Of a stretch of DNA of 13,277 nucleotides, positions 1 to 7,080 are shown piece after piece. The notes under the pieces are model-generated. The model made no database searches and was not told the DNA's origin. It saw only the letters and a program-made list of their open reading frames with translations. The stretch comes from JBGTFE01 sp036403235 (GTDB taxonomy: Bacteria > Acidobacteriota > Blastocatellia > Pyrinomonadales > Pyrinomonadaceae), in NCBI GenBank assembly GCA_036403235.1, contig DASWRI010000040.1, positions 1-13,277 of the forward strand. The letters run 5' to 3'. Both the position numbers and the translations under genes were made by a program. Each line of letters opens with the position of its first letter. Position 1 is the first letter of the stretch.

Positions 1-135
1 TTTGCCTGTGCGAATACACAAAAACGGGTATCCGTTTGTCTTGGCAAAATCGGTCAACCGGCGAAGCACGTTGGCCGCCCCGTTAACTTCATGAAATGTG
101 TCGGCAAACAATGCCACACGCGGAATTTGGTTCAT
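1..135 (-). CDS. GT4-family glycosyltransferase, N-terminal fragment (cut by left edge)
   Basis: Only the first 45 codons are in the window, and the frame stays open to base 1. The protein begins MNQIPRVALFADTFHEVNGA, followed by an ANVLRRL segment. The hydrophobic first beta strand, the D-T-F-H-E-x-N-G-x-A-N loop and the following helix are typical of the acceptor-side Rossmann domain of GT4 (GT-B fold, glycosyl transferase group 1) enzymes, including the mannosyltransferase-like ones. These proteins use nucleotide sugars at the cytoplasmic face of the membrane. The ATG lies 9 bases after the stop of the TonB-dependent receptor, so the gene probably belongs to the same transcript, with a weak GAG as ribosome site. 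The donor-binding C-terminal domain is outside the window, so neither sugar nor acceptor can be inferred. The family call is fairly sure from this N-terminus alone; the specificity is unknown. Confidence 0.72.
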   Translation of the reverse strand, partial: MNQIPRVALFADTFHEVNGAANVLRRLTDFAKTNGYPFLCIRTGK

Positions 136-144
136 AAACTCATT

Positions 145-2661
145 TTAGAAAATAATGTCGAATCCGCCCGTAAAATAGCGGCGATAACTATTAATAAATG
201 CGCCGAACTGTGGGTCATTTAAATTGTTTCGCACATTTCGCGGGTTGAAATGGTCGGTCAAATTAAATCCGCGAAGCGACAGGCGAACGGCATATTTTTT
301 TGTAACTTTAAAATCCTTTGAAATCTCCGCATCGAGCGAGAAAAAATTCGGGAAACGTTGGTTGGCGGCATTACGCGTCCCGACAAAATTCTGCGATTCA
401 TTAATAATTGAATACGGAAAGCCGCTTCGCCATTCGAGAATCGGCGAAATTATAAGCTGGTGCGGAAGCGTAATGCTGCCCCACGCCAAAAGACGATTCG
501 GAACGTCGGTCGAAAGATTAGAAAATTGATTTTGCCGGACGAGCGGAATACCGAAATCTCCGTAATAACTGTTGAAATCATTCAAATCGCCGCGTGCTTT
601 TGAACGAACATAAGACACATAAAACGGCTGATTTTTCGGCAGAGAGAATTTTGCCGTAAGCTCAAATGCGTCGTAAGAGACGCGTCCCGAAGGAGTCAGA
701 ACGATAGCGCTGCGTCCGAAAAAATCGGTTTGCGGGCTGACGATATAAATCCGGTCGGTGCGGCTGTGCGTAAAATTTGCCCGAAGGCTCAAAAACGAAT
801 TAACGATCTGGTCGAGCTGCAAATTCCACGTTAAATTTTGCGGCACAAATCCAGTTTCGGTTTTCGCCGTCCGAAAATCGAGCGGAACGAGCGAGGCATC
901 ATTGACCAGAATGTTTTCAAAACGGCGTTGGTCGATGATTGTTTGCCCGTTTGAAGCAAAGCGCGTTACGATTCGTGCCGGATAGTTTGCAAAGGCGCGA
1001 ATATTAAGCGGCACTTTATCGTAAAAAAAGCCGAAACCGCCCCGAAAAATAGTCTTATCGCCTTTAAATGGCGACCATGCAAAACCTGCTCGCGGCGATA
1101 TATTACGCTCGTTTGCAATGTTTTGGTCTTCGATTCTGACTCCGACATCGAAACTCAAATTCGGACGTAAAATCCATCTGTCTTGAACAAATCCGGTATA
1201 GGTGCGATTGACGATGGAAATTTGCGGTGCGGTTTCAAACGTCGTGCGTTCCGCCAAAGTTCCGTTAGCCCGAAAGATATTGACAGGGTGCGCCTCATAG
1301 TTCATCGAGTTAGAAACGTTCGTAAAATTAAAGCCGATTTTGAAACTATGCGTTCCGTAGAAAAGTTTTCGCACCGGAAAATCATAAATCTCAAAAAACT
1401 CAAAACGCGATGAACGCCGCGCCTGTGTGGTAAAATAATTTCCGCTCTCGCCCGTCGGTGCTAGATTCTGTTCGCCGTTTCCTTGTGCCCAGACATTTGC
1501 GTTAAAGCGCTTATAGGAAATCGAAGATTGAAGCAAGCCTTCGCCAATCGCGTAATTGTCGCGGAAAGTCAAAATAAAATCCTTCTGCCTGTAATTCGGC
1601 GTAACCGGACGAGGACGGAAAAAATCCAGACCGACGAAACTCTGGCGTTCGGGAAAATAGCCGAAAGTAACGGTTTGAGAATGTCTCGCGCTCAAAATCC
1701 AGTCGAGCTGAGTGAAATAGCTTTGCGCTTCGGCAATGCTCTCATTGTTCGGAAAAATGAGTCCGCGCACCGGCATTTTCGAAATGCTGTAGCCGAGCGA
1801 TTGCGATATAAAAAATTTGTCTTTAATCAACGGACCGTTAAAATTAAAGCGCGGCGCATCGTCCTGAACGCCGAAAAATTTGCCGTTGTGGAAACGAAAA
1901 TCCGGCAGAAAATCGTTAAATTCAAAACTCCACTTATCTCCGCCGCGTCTGGTTTCGATATTCGTCAAGCCGCCCGTAAATTGCCCATATTCCGCCGAAT
2001 AAGGATGGCGAAAAACCTGTACCGATTCGACCGCGTCAACCGGCAGATTAAGTCGAAAATTGCCGCTTGCCGGGTCGGCGACATTCAATCCGTTAAGGCG
2101 AAATGCACTTTGCTGCTCGGTCGCGCCGTTGATGCTAATTTGCCCGTTCGACGAACGAATCACGCCCGGCACGAGCGGAATTGCCTCGTCAACACGCTTG
2201 GTTGCAAGCGGCAGCCGCTCAAGCGTTTTTCTCTGCACATTTCCGGTCGGCGGTGACGAACCGGCTTCGACACTGTTCACATTTTCCGCTTGATTTTCGA
2301 CATTGACCTGAGCCGAAACCGTGCCGACATTCAGCGTCACTAAAAGTTCGAGCGGCGCGTCCGAAGTGATTTTAATTTCTTTCCGTTCGTATTTTTCAAA
2401 GCCTTCTTTCTCTATTTTCAACTCATAGTTTCCGTTTGCAGTATTTGAGAAAATCACTGTTCCGTTTTCGTCAGTCACCGCTTCGGCAATTGTTTTATTA
2501 TCCTGCGTTAGAACACAGTTTGCGCCGCCGACGGCTTGTCCCTGCGCGTCCGTTACCGTGACGCGAAACTGGTTGGGCGTAAGTTTTTGCGCATTTGAAA
2601 CAGCAATCAAAACGAATAAAATCGTTATCAATACGCCCGTTTTTTTTATTATTGACTTCAT
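145..2661 (-). CDS. TonB-dependent outer-membrane receptor with carboxypeptidase-regulatory-like domain (Oar-like)
   Basis: This 838-residue protein is predicted to be an outer-membrane beta-barrel that imports or senses a ligand using TonB energy. Residues 1-24 form a signal peptide: Lys-rich start, hydrophobic core, SNA-Q cleavage site. Residues 30-115 form a carboxypeptidase D regulatory-like beta-sandwich (V-T-D-x-x-G near 35, DENGTVIF near 64, GNYELKIEKEGF). A plug domain follows at about 145-240, with LPLATKRVDEAIPLVPGV, the INGA/RLNGLNV turn and SVQVFRHPYSAEYGQFTGG. The rest is barrel, with alternating aromatic strands and a terminal Phe, as in many barrel proteins. No clear TonB box is visible. 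At 838 residues it is shorter than many Oar-like proteins. The start ATG lies 17 bases after the ligase stop, with an AGGAAA site overlapping that stop codon. It is a paralogue of the receptor at the other end of the operon. The ligand is unknown. Confidence 0.9.
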   Translation of the reverse strand: MKSIIKKTGVLITILFVLIAVSNAQKLTPNQFRVTVTDAQGQAVGGANCVLTQDNKTIAEAVTDENGTVIFSNTANGNYELKIEKEGFEKYERKEIKITSDAPLELLVTLNVGTVSAQVNVENQAENVNSVEAGSSPPTGNVQRKTLERLPLATKRVDEAIPLVPGVIRSSNGQISINGATEQQSAFRLNGLNVADPASGNFRLNLPVDAVESVQVFRHPYSAEYGQFTGGLTNIETRRGGDKWSFEFNDFLPDFRFHNGKFFGVQDDAPRFNFNGPLIKDKFFISQSLGYSISKMPVRGLIFPNNESIAEAQSYFTQLDWILSARHSQTVTFGYFPERQSFVGLDFFRPRPVTPNYRQKDFILTFRDNYAIGEGLLQSSISYKRFNANVWAQGNGEQNLAPTGESGNYFTTQARRSSRFEFFEIYDFPVRKLFYGTHSFKIGFNFTNVSNSMNYEAHPVNIFRANGTLAERTTFETAPQISIVNRTYTGFVQDRWILRPNLSFDVGVRIEDQNIANERNISPRAGFAWSPFKGDKTIFRGGFGFFYDKVPLNIRAFANYPARIVTRFASNGQTIIDQRRFENILVNDASLVPLDFRTAKTETGFVPQNLTWNLQLDQIVNSFLSLRANFTHSRTDRIYIVSPQTDFFGRSAIVLTPSGRVSYDAFELTAKFSLPKNQPFYVSYVRSKARGDLNDFNSYYGDFGIPLVRQNQFSNLSTDVPNRLLAWGSITLPHQLIISPILEWRSGFPYSIINESQNFVGTRNAANQRFPNFFSLDAEISKDFKVTKKYAVRLSLRGFNLTDHFNPRNVRNNLNDPQFGAFINSYRRYFTGGFDIIF

Positions 2662-2678
2662 AAAATTTATACGCTTTC

Positions 2679-4079
2679 CTAGCCATCACTTGCCGAAATT
2701 CCGGCAAGTGATTTCTCCTGCGGCAAAGTTTTCGTATCTGATTTCTTATCGACCGGCGGAACTGAAAGCGAAACCAGCCGTCTTAGTTTGCGCGCTGAGC
2801 GAAGAGTGCCTGGCTCGACTGGGATTATGCGAAAATCATATAACTTCATTTCCAGATTTTTCCAAAAATCAGGAAAGCGCGTTTGTAGATTTTGACTAAT
2901 ATTTTCCGCAATCGCCTGTCGAATATGCGATTCGTCTCCATGCAATGTTTCGACGCGCAACTCGACGACATCAATCCGGTTTTCGTGCCAGATTCTGACC
3001 TGCCATTCGTCGCTGACAAGCGGTACTTCGCGCAGAATTTCCGAAAAAATCCACGGGCTGATGTTGCCCATTCCGCAGACAATCATTTCGTCACAGCGAC
3101 CCTTGATTTTGGCGATGCGCTTGGCAAATAGCCCACACGAGCACGGCTCGTCAATCAGGCGCGTAACGTCGGTCGAGCGATAACGAATGAGTGGCATCAC
3201 TTCGCGCGTCAGAGTCGTGTAAACAAGTTCGCCTTCGCCGTCCTCATTCTCTTCGGGAATCTCGAAAAAGAAATTCAAATCGTTGCGGTGATAACCTTCG
3301 CGCGCCGCGCATTCGACGCCGATCGCGCCGAAAGATTCGGTCTGCCCGTAGTTCAGATAAAACGGCGCGTTCCAGATTTTCTCGACTTCGCGACGCGTCG
3401 GTTCATTGATATTTTCACCGCCCGCAAACAAAAATTTCACCTTCCAGATTCCCTTTTGAGCGGCTATCACCGAAAGCCGAATCATCCATGAAGGCTCACC
3501 GAAAATCACGGTCGGCTGGTATTTTTTCGCGCGTTCGTAAAATTCTTCAGGCGGAATTTTTCCGGCTTCGGTGTGAAAACAGCCCAGATATTGAAAAGCC
3601 GTCCGAACGACCGCCGGAGAAACCCAGAACGAAACGTCAAACGCGCTCAGCACAACGTCTTCGCGGCGCAGACCGAGCTGGTAAAGTCCTATCGCACTGG
3701 CGCGTCCCATTTCGTTTAACTCGCGGTTTGAGAAGAAAATCCGCTTTGGCTCGGCTGAAGTCGTTCCGGTTGTTTCAAATGCCGTATCGGGTCTGCCGAC
3801 TAAAAACGCTTCCGATTCGTTTCGATGCAAGTCCTCGCCGGTCGTGAAAAAATCGCCGAGTTCACTCGGATGCCTGATTTTCCCGACATCAATTTTGCGC
3901 CGGGCGAATTCTTCTTTGTAGAACGGCGCGCGCGCGGCGAGCCTTAGAGTTTTCCGAAACCGCGATTTTTGAATTCCGAGCATTACGGCAGGCGGAACTT
4001 TGCCCAAAAGTCGAATCGCATATTTCGGATTTGTCCGCAGAGCAAGCTTTTCCAGTTGTTCGGTCAGTTTCGTTAACAT
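2679..4079 (-). CDS. PaaK/CapK-like adenylate-forming enzyme (carboxylate-AMP ligase)
   Basis: A soluble enzyme of the ANL superfamily, closest in style to phenylacetate-CoA ligase and the coenzyme F390 synthetase-related group. It would activate a carboxylic acid with ATP and pass the acyl-AMP to CoA or an amine. Counting from the TTG nine bases upstream, the phosphate-binding loop TTGTTSAEPKR is at 106-116, the A5-type YGQTES at 247-252, the ribose-binding YRSTD at 303-307 followed by a CSCG pair (C316, C318), the hinge-like GRCDEM at 330-335, and a possible A10-type lysine in ARKLRRL (K434). The last 25 or so residues are a polar tail that looks dispensable. The start could be the ATG used here (466 residues, 5 bases after the aminotransferase stop) or the TTG at 4088, which overlaps that stop as TTGA (469 residues). 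No carrier-protein gene lies nearby, so transfer to CoA or directly to an amine is more likely than loading a carrier. Substrate unknown. Confidence 0.85.
   Translation of the reverse strand: MLTKLTEQLEKLALRTNPKYAIRLLGKVPPAVMLGIQKSRFRKTLRLAARAPFYKEEFARRKIDVGKIRHPSELGDFFTTGEDLHRNESEAFLVGRPDTAFETTGTTSAEPKRIFFSNRELNEMGRASAIGLYQLGLRREDVVLSAFDVSFWVSPAVVRTAFQYLGCFHTEAGKIPPEEFYERAKKYQPTVIFGEPSWMIRLSVIAAQKGIWKVKFLFAGGENINEPTRREVEKIWNAPFYLNYGQTESFGAIGVECAAREGYHRNDLNFFFEIPEENEDGEGELVYTTLTREVMPLIRYRSTDVTRLIDEPCSCGLFAKRIAKIKGRCDEMIVCGMGNISPWIFSEILREVPLVSDEWQVRIWHENRIDVVELRVETLHGDESHIRQAIAENISQNLQTRFPDFWKNLEMKLYDFRIIPVEPGTLRSARKLRRLVSLSVPPVDKKSDTKTLPQEKSLAGISASDG
2685..2712. repeat. Perfect inverted repeat, 11-bp arms and 6-base loop, at the 3' end of the ligase gene
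   Basis: The left arm ATCACTTGCCG (2685-2695) and right arm CGGCAAGTGAT (2702-2712) are exact reverse complements separated by AAATTC. The repeat lies inside the last codons of the ligase gene, three bases short of its stop codon, and about 24 bases upstream of the start of the receptor gene. In the minus-strand transcript no U-run follows, so it is not a classical intrinsic terminator for the operon. It could be an RNA hairpin that affects mRNA processing or stability, or the ratio of receptor to enzyme. It could also be a DNA palindrome bound by a protein. Confidence 0.6.
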
Positions 4080-4084
4080 AAATT

Positions 4085-5509
4085 TCAAACTCTATCCGGC
4101 GCGCAGCGTCGAATTAGCATCTCCAGCATTTCCATTGACAAATCAATTTCTTCCGTCGTCATTTCAAACGAAGGCGCAAGCGTAAAGACGTTTTTGTAAT
4201 AACCGCCGACATCCAGCACCAGACCCATTTTGCGCCCGCGCACATCGAGGTCGCCCTTCATTCCTTCGGCAAACATCCTGTCGCACAATTCGCGGTCGGG
4301 CGTGTAACCGTCAGGCGCGCAGATTTCGATTCGCAGAGCCATTCCCATTCCGTCCGTATCGCCGATAACTTTTGGATATTTGCGCTGCAATTCCTTGATT
4401 TGCGCCAAAAAATACGCGCCTTTTTCCCGCGTTATTTTTTCATAATCAATTTCCTGCGTCATTCGCACAAGCTCCAGAGCGACGGCTGTTCCGAGCGTGT
4501 TTGAAGAAAACGTCGAATGCGTCGAGCCGGGCGGAAATTTTTCGGGCGAAATCAAATCTTCTTTTGCCCAGATGCCCGAAAGCGGGTTTAAGCCGTTGGT
4601 CAGAGCCTTGCCGAAAACGATAATGTCCGGCGAGACGCCAAAATTTTCCATCGCCCAGAATTTTCCGGCGCGGTAAAAACCCATCTGGATTTCGTCGTCA
4701 ACCATTAAAATTTTCCGTTCTTCCAGAACTTTTTTGAGCGCGGGAAAATATCCTTCCGGCGGGATGACATAGCCGCCCGTTCCCTGAATCGCTTCGACGT
4801 AAAACGCCGAAAATTCCGATTCTTCCGCCTTTGAATCCCAGAACGAGTTGTATTCGGTTTCAAAATTTTTGGCGAATTGGTCAACGCAGTAAAGCCCGCA
4901 ATCGTCGCGCTTTTTGCCGTATGGACAACGGAAACAATACGGGTAAGGAACAAAGTGCGCGCGGTCGGAAAAATGCCCGTAGCGTCGGCGATAACGAAAG
5001 CTCGAAGTAATTGCCGACGCGCCTAGAGTTCGCCCGTGATAGCCGCCCATAAACGCGAAAACAAGGCTTTTTCCGGTTTCGTTGCGGACGAGCTTCAAAC
5101 TGTCTTCGATTGCCTGCGCGCCGCCGACGTTGAAATGAACGCGACCTTCCAAACCGAATTTCGACTTGTTCAAACGCGCAATCGCCGCCGCGAGCTGAAC
5201 TTTTTCGGTGTGCAGATACTGCGAGGCAAGCTGCGGCAATTTATCAATCTGGTTTTTGAGGGCGTTGTTCAGACGCTCGTTGCCGTAGCCGAAGCTCGCC
5301 GCCGAATACCACATCTGCAAATCCAGGAAAGGCGTACCTTCACGGTCGAAAAGATAGTTTCCCTCGGCGCGTTCAAAAAATTTCGGCGGTTCGAGGTAGT
5401 GAACCGTGTCGCCGTAAGAACAATATTTATTTTCCATTTCGAGCAATTCCTGCTCGCTCGGGCGGCGTTCGATTTTGTGTAATTTTGCGGTTGTATTTAT
5501 GGTTGACAT
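4085..5509 (-). CDS. Class III PLP-dependent aminotransferase
   Basis: This 474-residue protein belongs to the 4-aminobutyrate/ornithine/diaminobutyrate aminotransferase group (fold type I). It would swap an amino group between an amino acid such as glutamate and an aldehyde or ketone. Visible landmarks are the phosphate-binding NVGGAQAIE at about 128-135 (GGA in place of the usual SGAEA), YHGRT at 157-161, VDDEIQMGF with pyridine-ring Asp272, the FGKALTNG Schiff-base lysine K301, and HSTFSSNTLG at 331-340, where related enzymes have a phosphate-contacting Thr. A four-cysteine loop (C192, C195, C204, C208) looks able to bind metal. An AGGAG site (5524-5528) lies 14 bases before the ATG in the 25-base gap after the phosphatase gene. 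The 3' end runs directly into the ligase gene, suggesting that amine formation and acyl activation act in one pathway. The family is sure; the substrate is not. Confidence 0.9.
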   Translation of the reverse strand: MSTINTTAKLHKIERRPSEQELLEMENKYCSYGDTVHYLEPPKFFERAEGNYLFDREGTPFLDLQMWYSAASFGYGNERLNNALKNQIDKLPQLASQYLHTEKVQLAAAIARLNKSKFGLEGRVHFNVGGAQAIEDSLKLVRNETGKSLVFAFMGGYHGRTLGASAITSSFRYRRRYGHFSDRAHFVPYPYCFRCPYGKKRDDCGLYCVDQFAKNFETEYNSFWDSKAEESEFSAFYVEAIQGTGGYVIPPEGYFPALKKVLEERKILMVDDEIQMGFYRAGKFWAMENFGVSPDIIVFGKALTNGLNPLSGIWAKEDLISPEKFPPGSTHSTFSSNTLGTAVALELVRMTQEIDYEKITREKGAYFLAQIKELQRKYPKVIGDTDGMGMALRIEICAPDGYTPDRELCDRMFAEGMKGDLDVRGRKMGLVLDVGGYYKNVFTLAPSFEMTTEEIDLSMEMLEMLIRRCAPDRV

Positions 5510-5534
5510 AATAAATATAATTTCTCCTTTGATT

Positions 5535-6290
5535 TCAAGCGGCTTCGAGCCATGAACGGCGTTTATCGGAAAGGGTCAGCGCGAATGTCTCGTATGCCTG
5601 GTCGAGACTTTCCGCGACTTGTTTCAAACTGTTATAAGCAGTTTGCGGAATACGGTTTTGCAGGCAAAAATCGGCGAGTTTTTTCTTGGCGAAAACTACG
5701 TTGGCAGTTTGCGCGGCAAATCGGTCGGAAAGACCGTCGCCGACAAAAATGCTCGGCGCGTCGCAGAAATTATTCAACCGCATCACGGCTGGCTTGCACG
5801 TCGCGCAGCCATCAGCGCAGACTTTTTCAAAATACGGAAATACCGTCCGCCAACGATTTTTACTATGCGGAATCAGGCGGTTTGACCAGACCTTTACATT
5901 TTCCGCCAGCGGAGGATTTAGGGACGCTTTTTGAATCATTCGCCGGATATAATTCTCGAATCCGTCGCTGACGATATGAACGGCAACGCCCGATTCGCTG
6001 CAAAAGCGCAGAAGCGGCAGAAAGCCTTCGTCGAGTTCGAGCGTGTCGAGAAATTCGTTTAATTCTTCAGGCGCGGCTTGCACGAAAGAAAATTGGCGGT
6101 GCAGGCATTCGCGCGAACCGATTTTGCCAGCCAGCCATTCTTCTTCGGTTTCGAGCCAGCGTTCGTCGGCAAATTCTTCCAGAATCGCATCAATTACATC
6201 GCGCCGGGAAACCGTGCCGTCAAAATCCAGAAATAGAATCGGTGAAATTGATTCGGAAAAAATTTCGGTAAGATAAAAATTAGGATTCAT
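5535..6290 (-). CDS. MtnX-like HAD-IB phosphatase
   Basis: A 251-residue phosphatase of the HAD superfamily, subclass IB, the group of phosphoserine phosphatase and MtnX. It would hydrolyse a small phosphate ester in the cytoplasm through an aspartyl-phosphate. Motif I is FLDFDGTVS (nucleophile D22, acid/base D24), motif II is HIVSDG (S108), motif III is the lysine of CATCK (K166), and motif IV is VGDGLSD (D185, D189). The helical cap lies between motifs I and II. The Cys-rich C158/C162/C165-K166 stretch recalls MtnX-type proteins. A longer frame begins at 6329, but the ATG used here sits behind a strong GGGGAG site and is the natural start of the domain. It overlaps the deacetylase by 11 bases. 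No other methionine-salvage gene is visible, so a role on an operon intermediate (for example a sugar phosphate or phosphorylated lipid precursor) is inferred. Confidence 0.84.
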   Translation of the reverse strand: MNPNFYLTEIFSESISPILFLDFDGTVSRRDVIDAILEEFADERWLETEEEWLAGKIGSRECLHRQFSFVQAAPEELNEFLDTLELDEGFLPLLRFCSESGVAVHIVSDGFENYIRRMIQKASLNPPLAENVKVWSNRLIPHSKNRWRTVFPYFEKVCADGCATCKPAVMRLNNFCDAPSIFVGDGLSDRFAAQTANVVFAKKKLADFCLQNRIPQTAYNSLKQVAESLDQAYETFALTLSDKRRSWLEAA

Positions 6291-7080
6291 ATTTGCTTTC
6301 TCCCCTTTTTGATTGCTTCTTCTGTGCAAGACTAGTAAATTTTTGGTCGGGTTTGGCGATTAATTGTTTAAGCGGCAAAATTCGCAGATTTCTCGCTTCC
6401 AAGCCTTTTAGAATCAGTGGAATCGCTTCTACTGTCGCTTGGCGGTCGCTTTTTCCTTCGCTGTCGCCGTCATGAAGAAGGATAATCGAACCGGCTTTTG
6501 TCTTTCGTAAAACCGCGTCGGCAATCTGCTTCGCAGTCCGTCTTTTCCAATCAAATCCGGCAACGCTCCATTGAATCGCCTGAAGCTTCAATTCCCATGC
6601 TGTCTTAAAAAAAGTCGGCGTTCGAACGCCGCACGGCGGGCGGATAAAGCGCGGCGCGATGCCCGTCGTATTCGTAATCGTTTCCTGCGCTTTATAAATT
6701 TCGTATTCTATTCTGCGCCGCGAACAAAACAATAAAATTTTGTGCGAATGCGAATGATTACCGATTTCATGACCTTCGGCGACGATTCGGCGCGCAGTTT
6801 CGGGAAATTTTTTTACTTGTTTTCCGACCATAAAAAATACGGCTTTGATATTGTTTTCGCGCAAAACATCGAGCAGTTTTTCCGTGTCCGCGCTCGGTCC
6901 GTCGTCAAAAGTCAACGCGACCGCATTCATATCTTCGCTGCCGCGCCAGACGGTTTTGCCAAGAATCTGCGAACGAACGGCGTAAGTCAGGTAATAAACA
7001 ATTCCCCAAGCGCCAAGCGCCAGAGCAGTCAGCACCGAAAAAATAACAATCAAGATTGTGTTTAGTGTCCAATCATTCAT
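6280..7080 (-). CDS. Membrane-anchored polysaccharide deacetylase (NodB/CE4 family)
   Basis: This 266-residue protein has one hydrophobic segment at about 9-31 followed by a NodB-homology catalytic domain. That layout would place the enzyme on the outer face of the inner membrane. CE4 enzymes remove N- or O-acetyl groups from sugars using a divalent metal. The motifs are all present in order: TFDDGPS (57-63; D59 catalytic base, D60 metal ligand), HEIGNHSHSH (metal ligands H109 and H113), RPPCG (147-151), FDWK (D177, W178) and ILLHDG with H203. The odd point is Cys150 in RPPCG, where Tyr, Phe or His is more usual. The start ATG overlaps the end of the second glycosyltransferase by 8 bases, so this enzyme may well act on the sugar that enzyme adds, for example deacetylating a GlcNAc unit. 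That link is inference from gene order. Confidence 0.9.
   Translation of the reverse strand: MNDWTLNTILIVIFSVLTALALGAWGIVYYLTYAVRSQILGKTVWRGSEDMNAVALTFDDGPSADTEKLLDVLRENNIKAVFFMVGKQVKKFPETARRIVAEGHEIGNHSHSHKILLFCSRRRIEYEIYKAQETITNTTGIAPRFIRPPCGVRTPTFFKTAWELKLQAIQWSVAGFDWKRRTAKQIADAVLRKTKAGSIILLHDGDSEGKSDRQATVEAIPLILKGLEARNLRILPLKQLIAKPDQKFTSLAQKKQSKRGESKYES
6300..6305 (-). promoter_or_regulatory. Shine-Dalgarno site fixing the phosphatase start
   Basis: GGGGAG on the minus strand, 9 bases before the ATG at 6290 and lying within the deacetylase coding sequence. It supports the 251-residue form of the phosphatase over the frame beginning at 6329, whose extra 13 residues are polar and not part of the HAD domain. 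Confidence 0.65.

Noticed and set aside
1483..2256. 257-codon plus-strand open frame opposite the TonB-dependent receptor
   Set aside because: It is antisense to a gene with a signal peptide, plug and barrel motifs. The translation is Arg/Lys-rich, low in recognisable motifs and lacks a ribosome site; open antisense frames are common here because of codon bias.
2685..2712. Inverted repeat as an operon-ending intrinsic terminator
   Set aside because: No U-run follows in the minus-strand transcript, the stem lies inside coding sequence, and the next gene starts 24 bases later. On the plus strand only a short TTTCTCC follows, and no plus-strand gene ends there.
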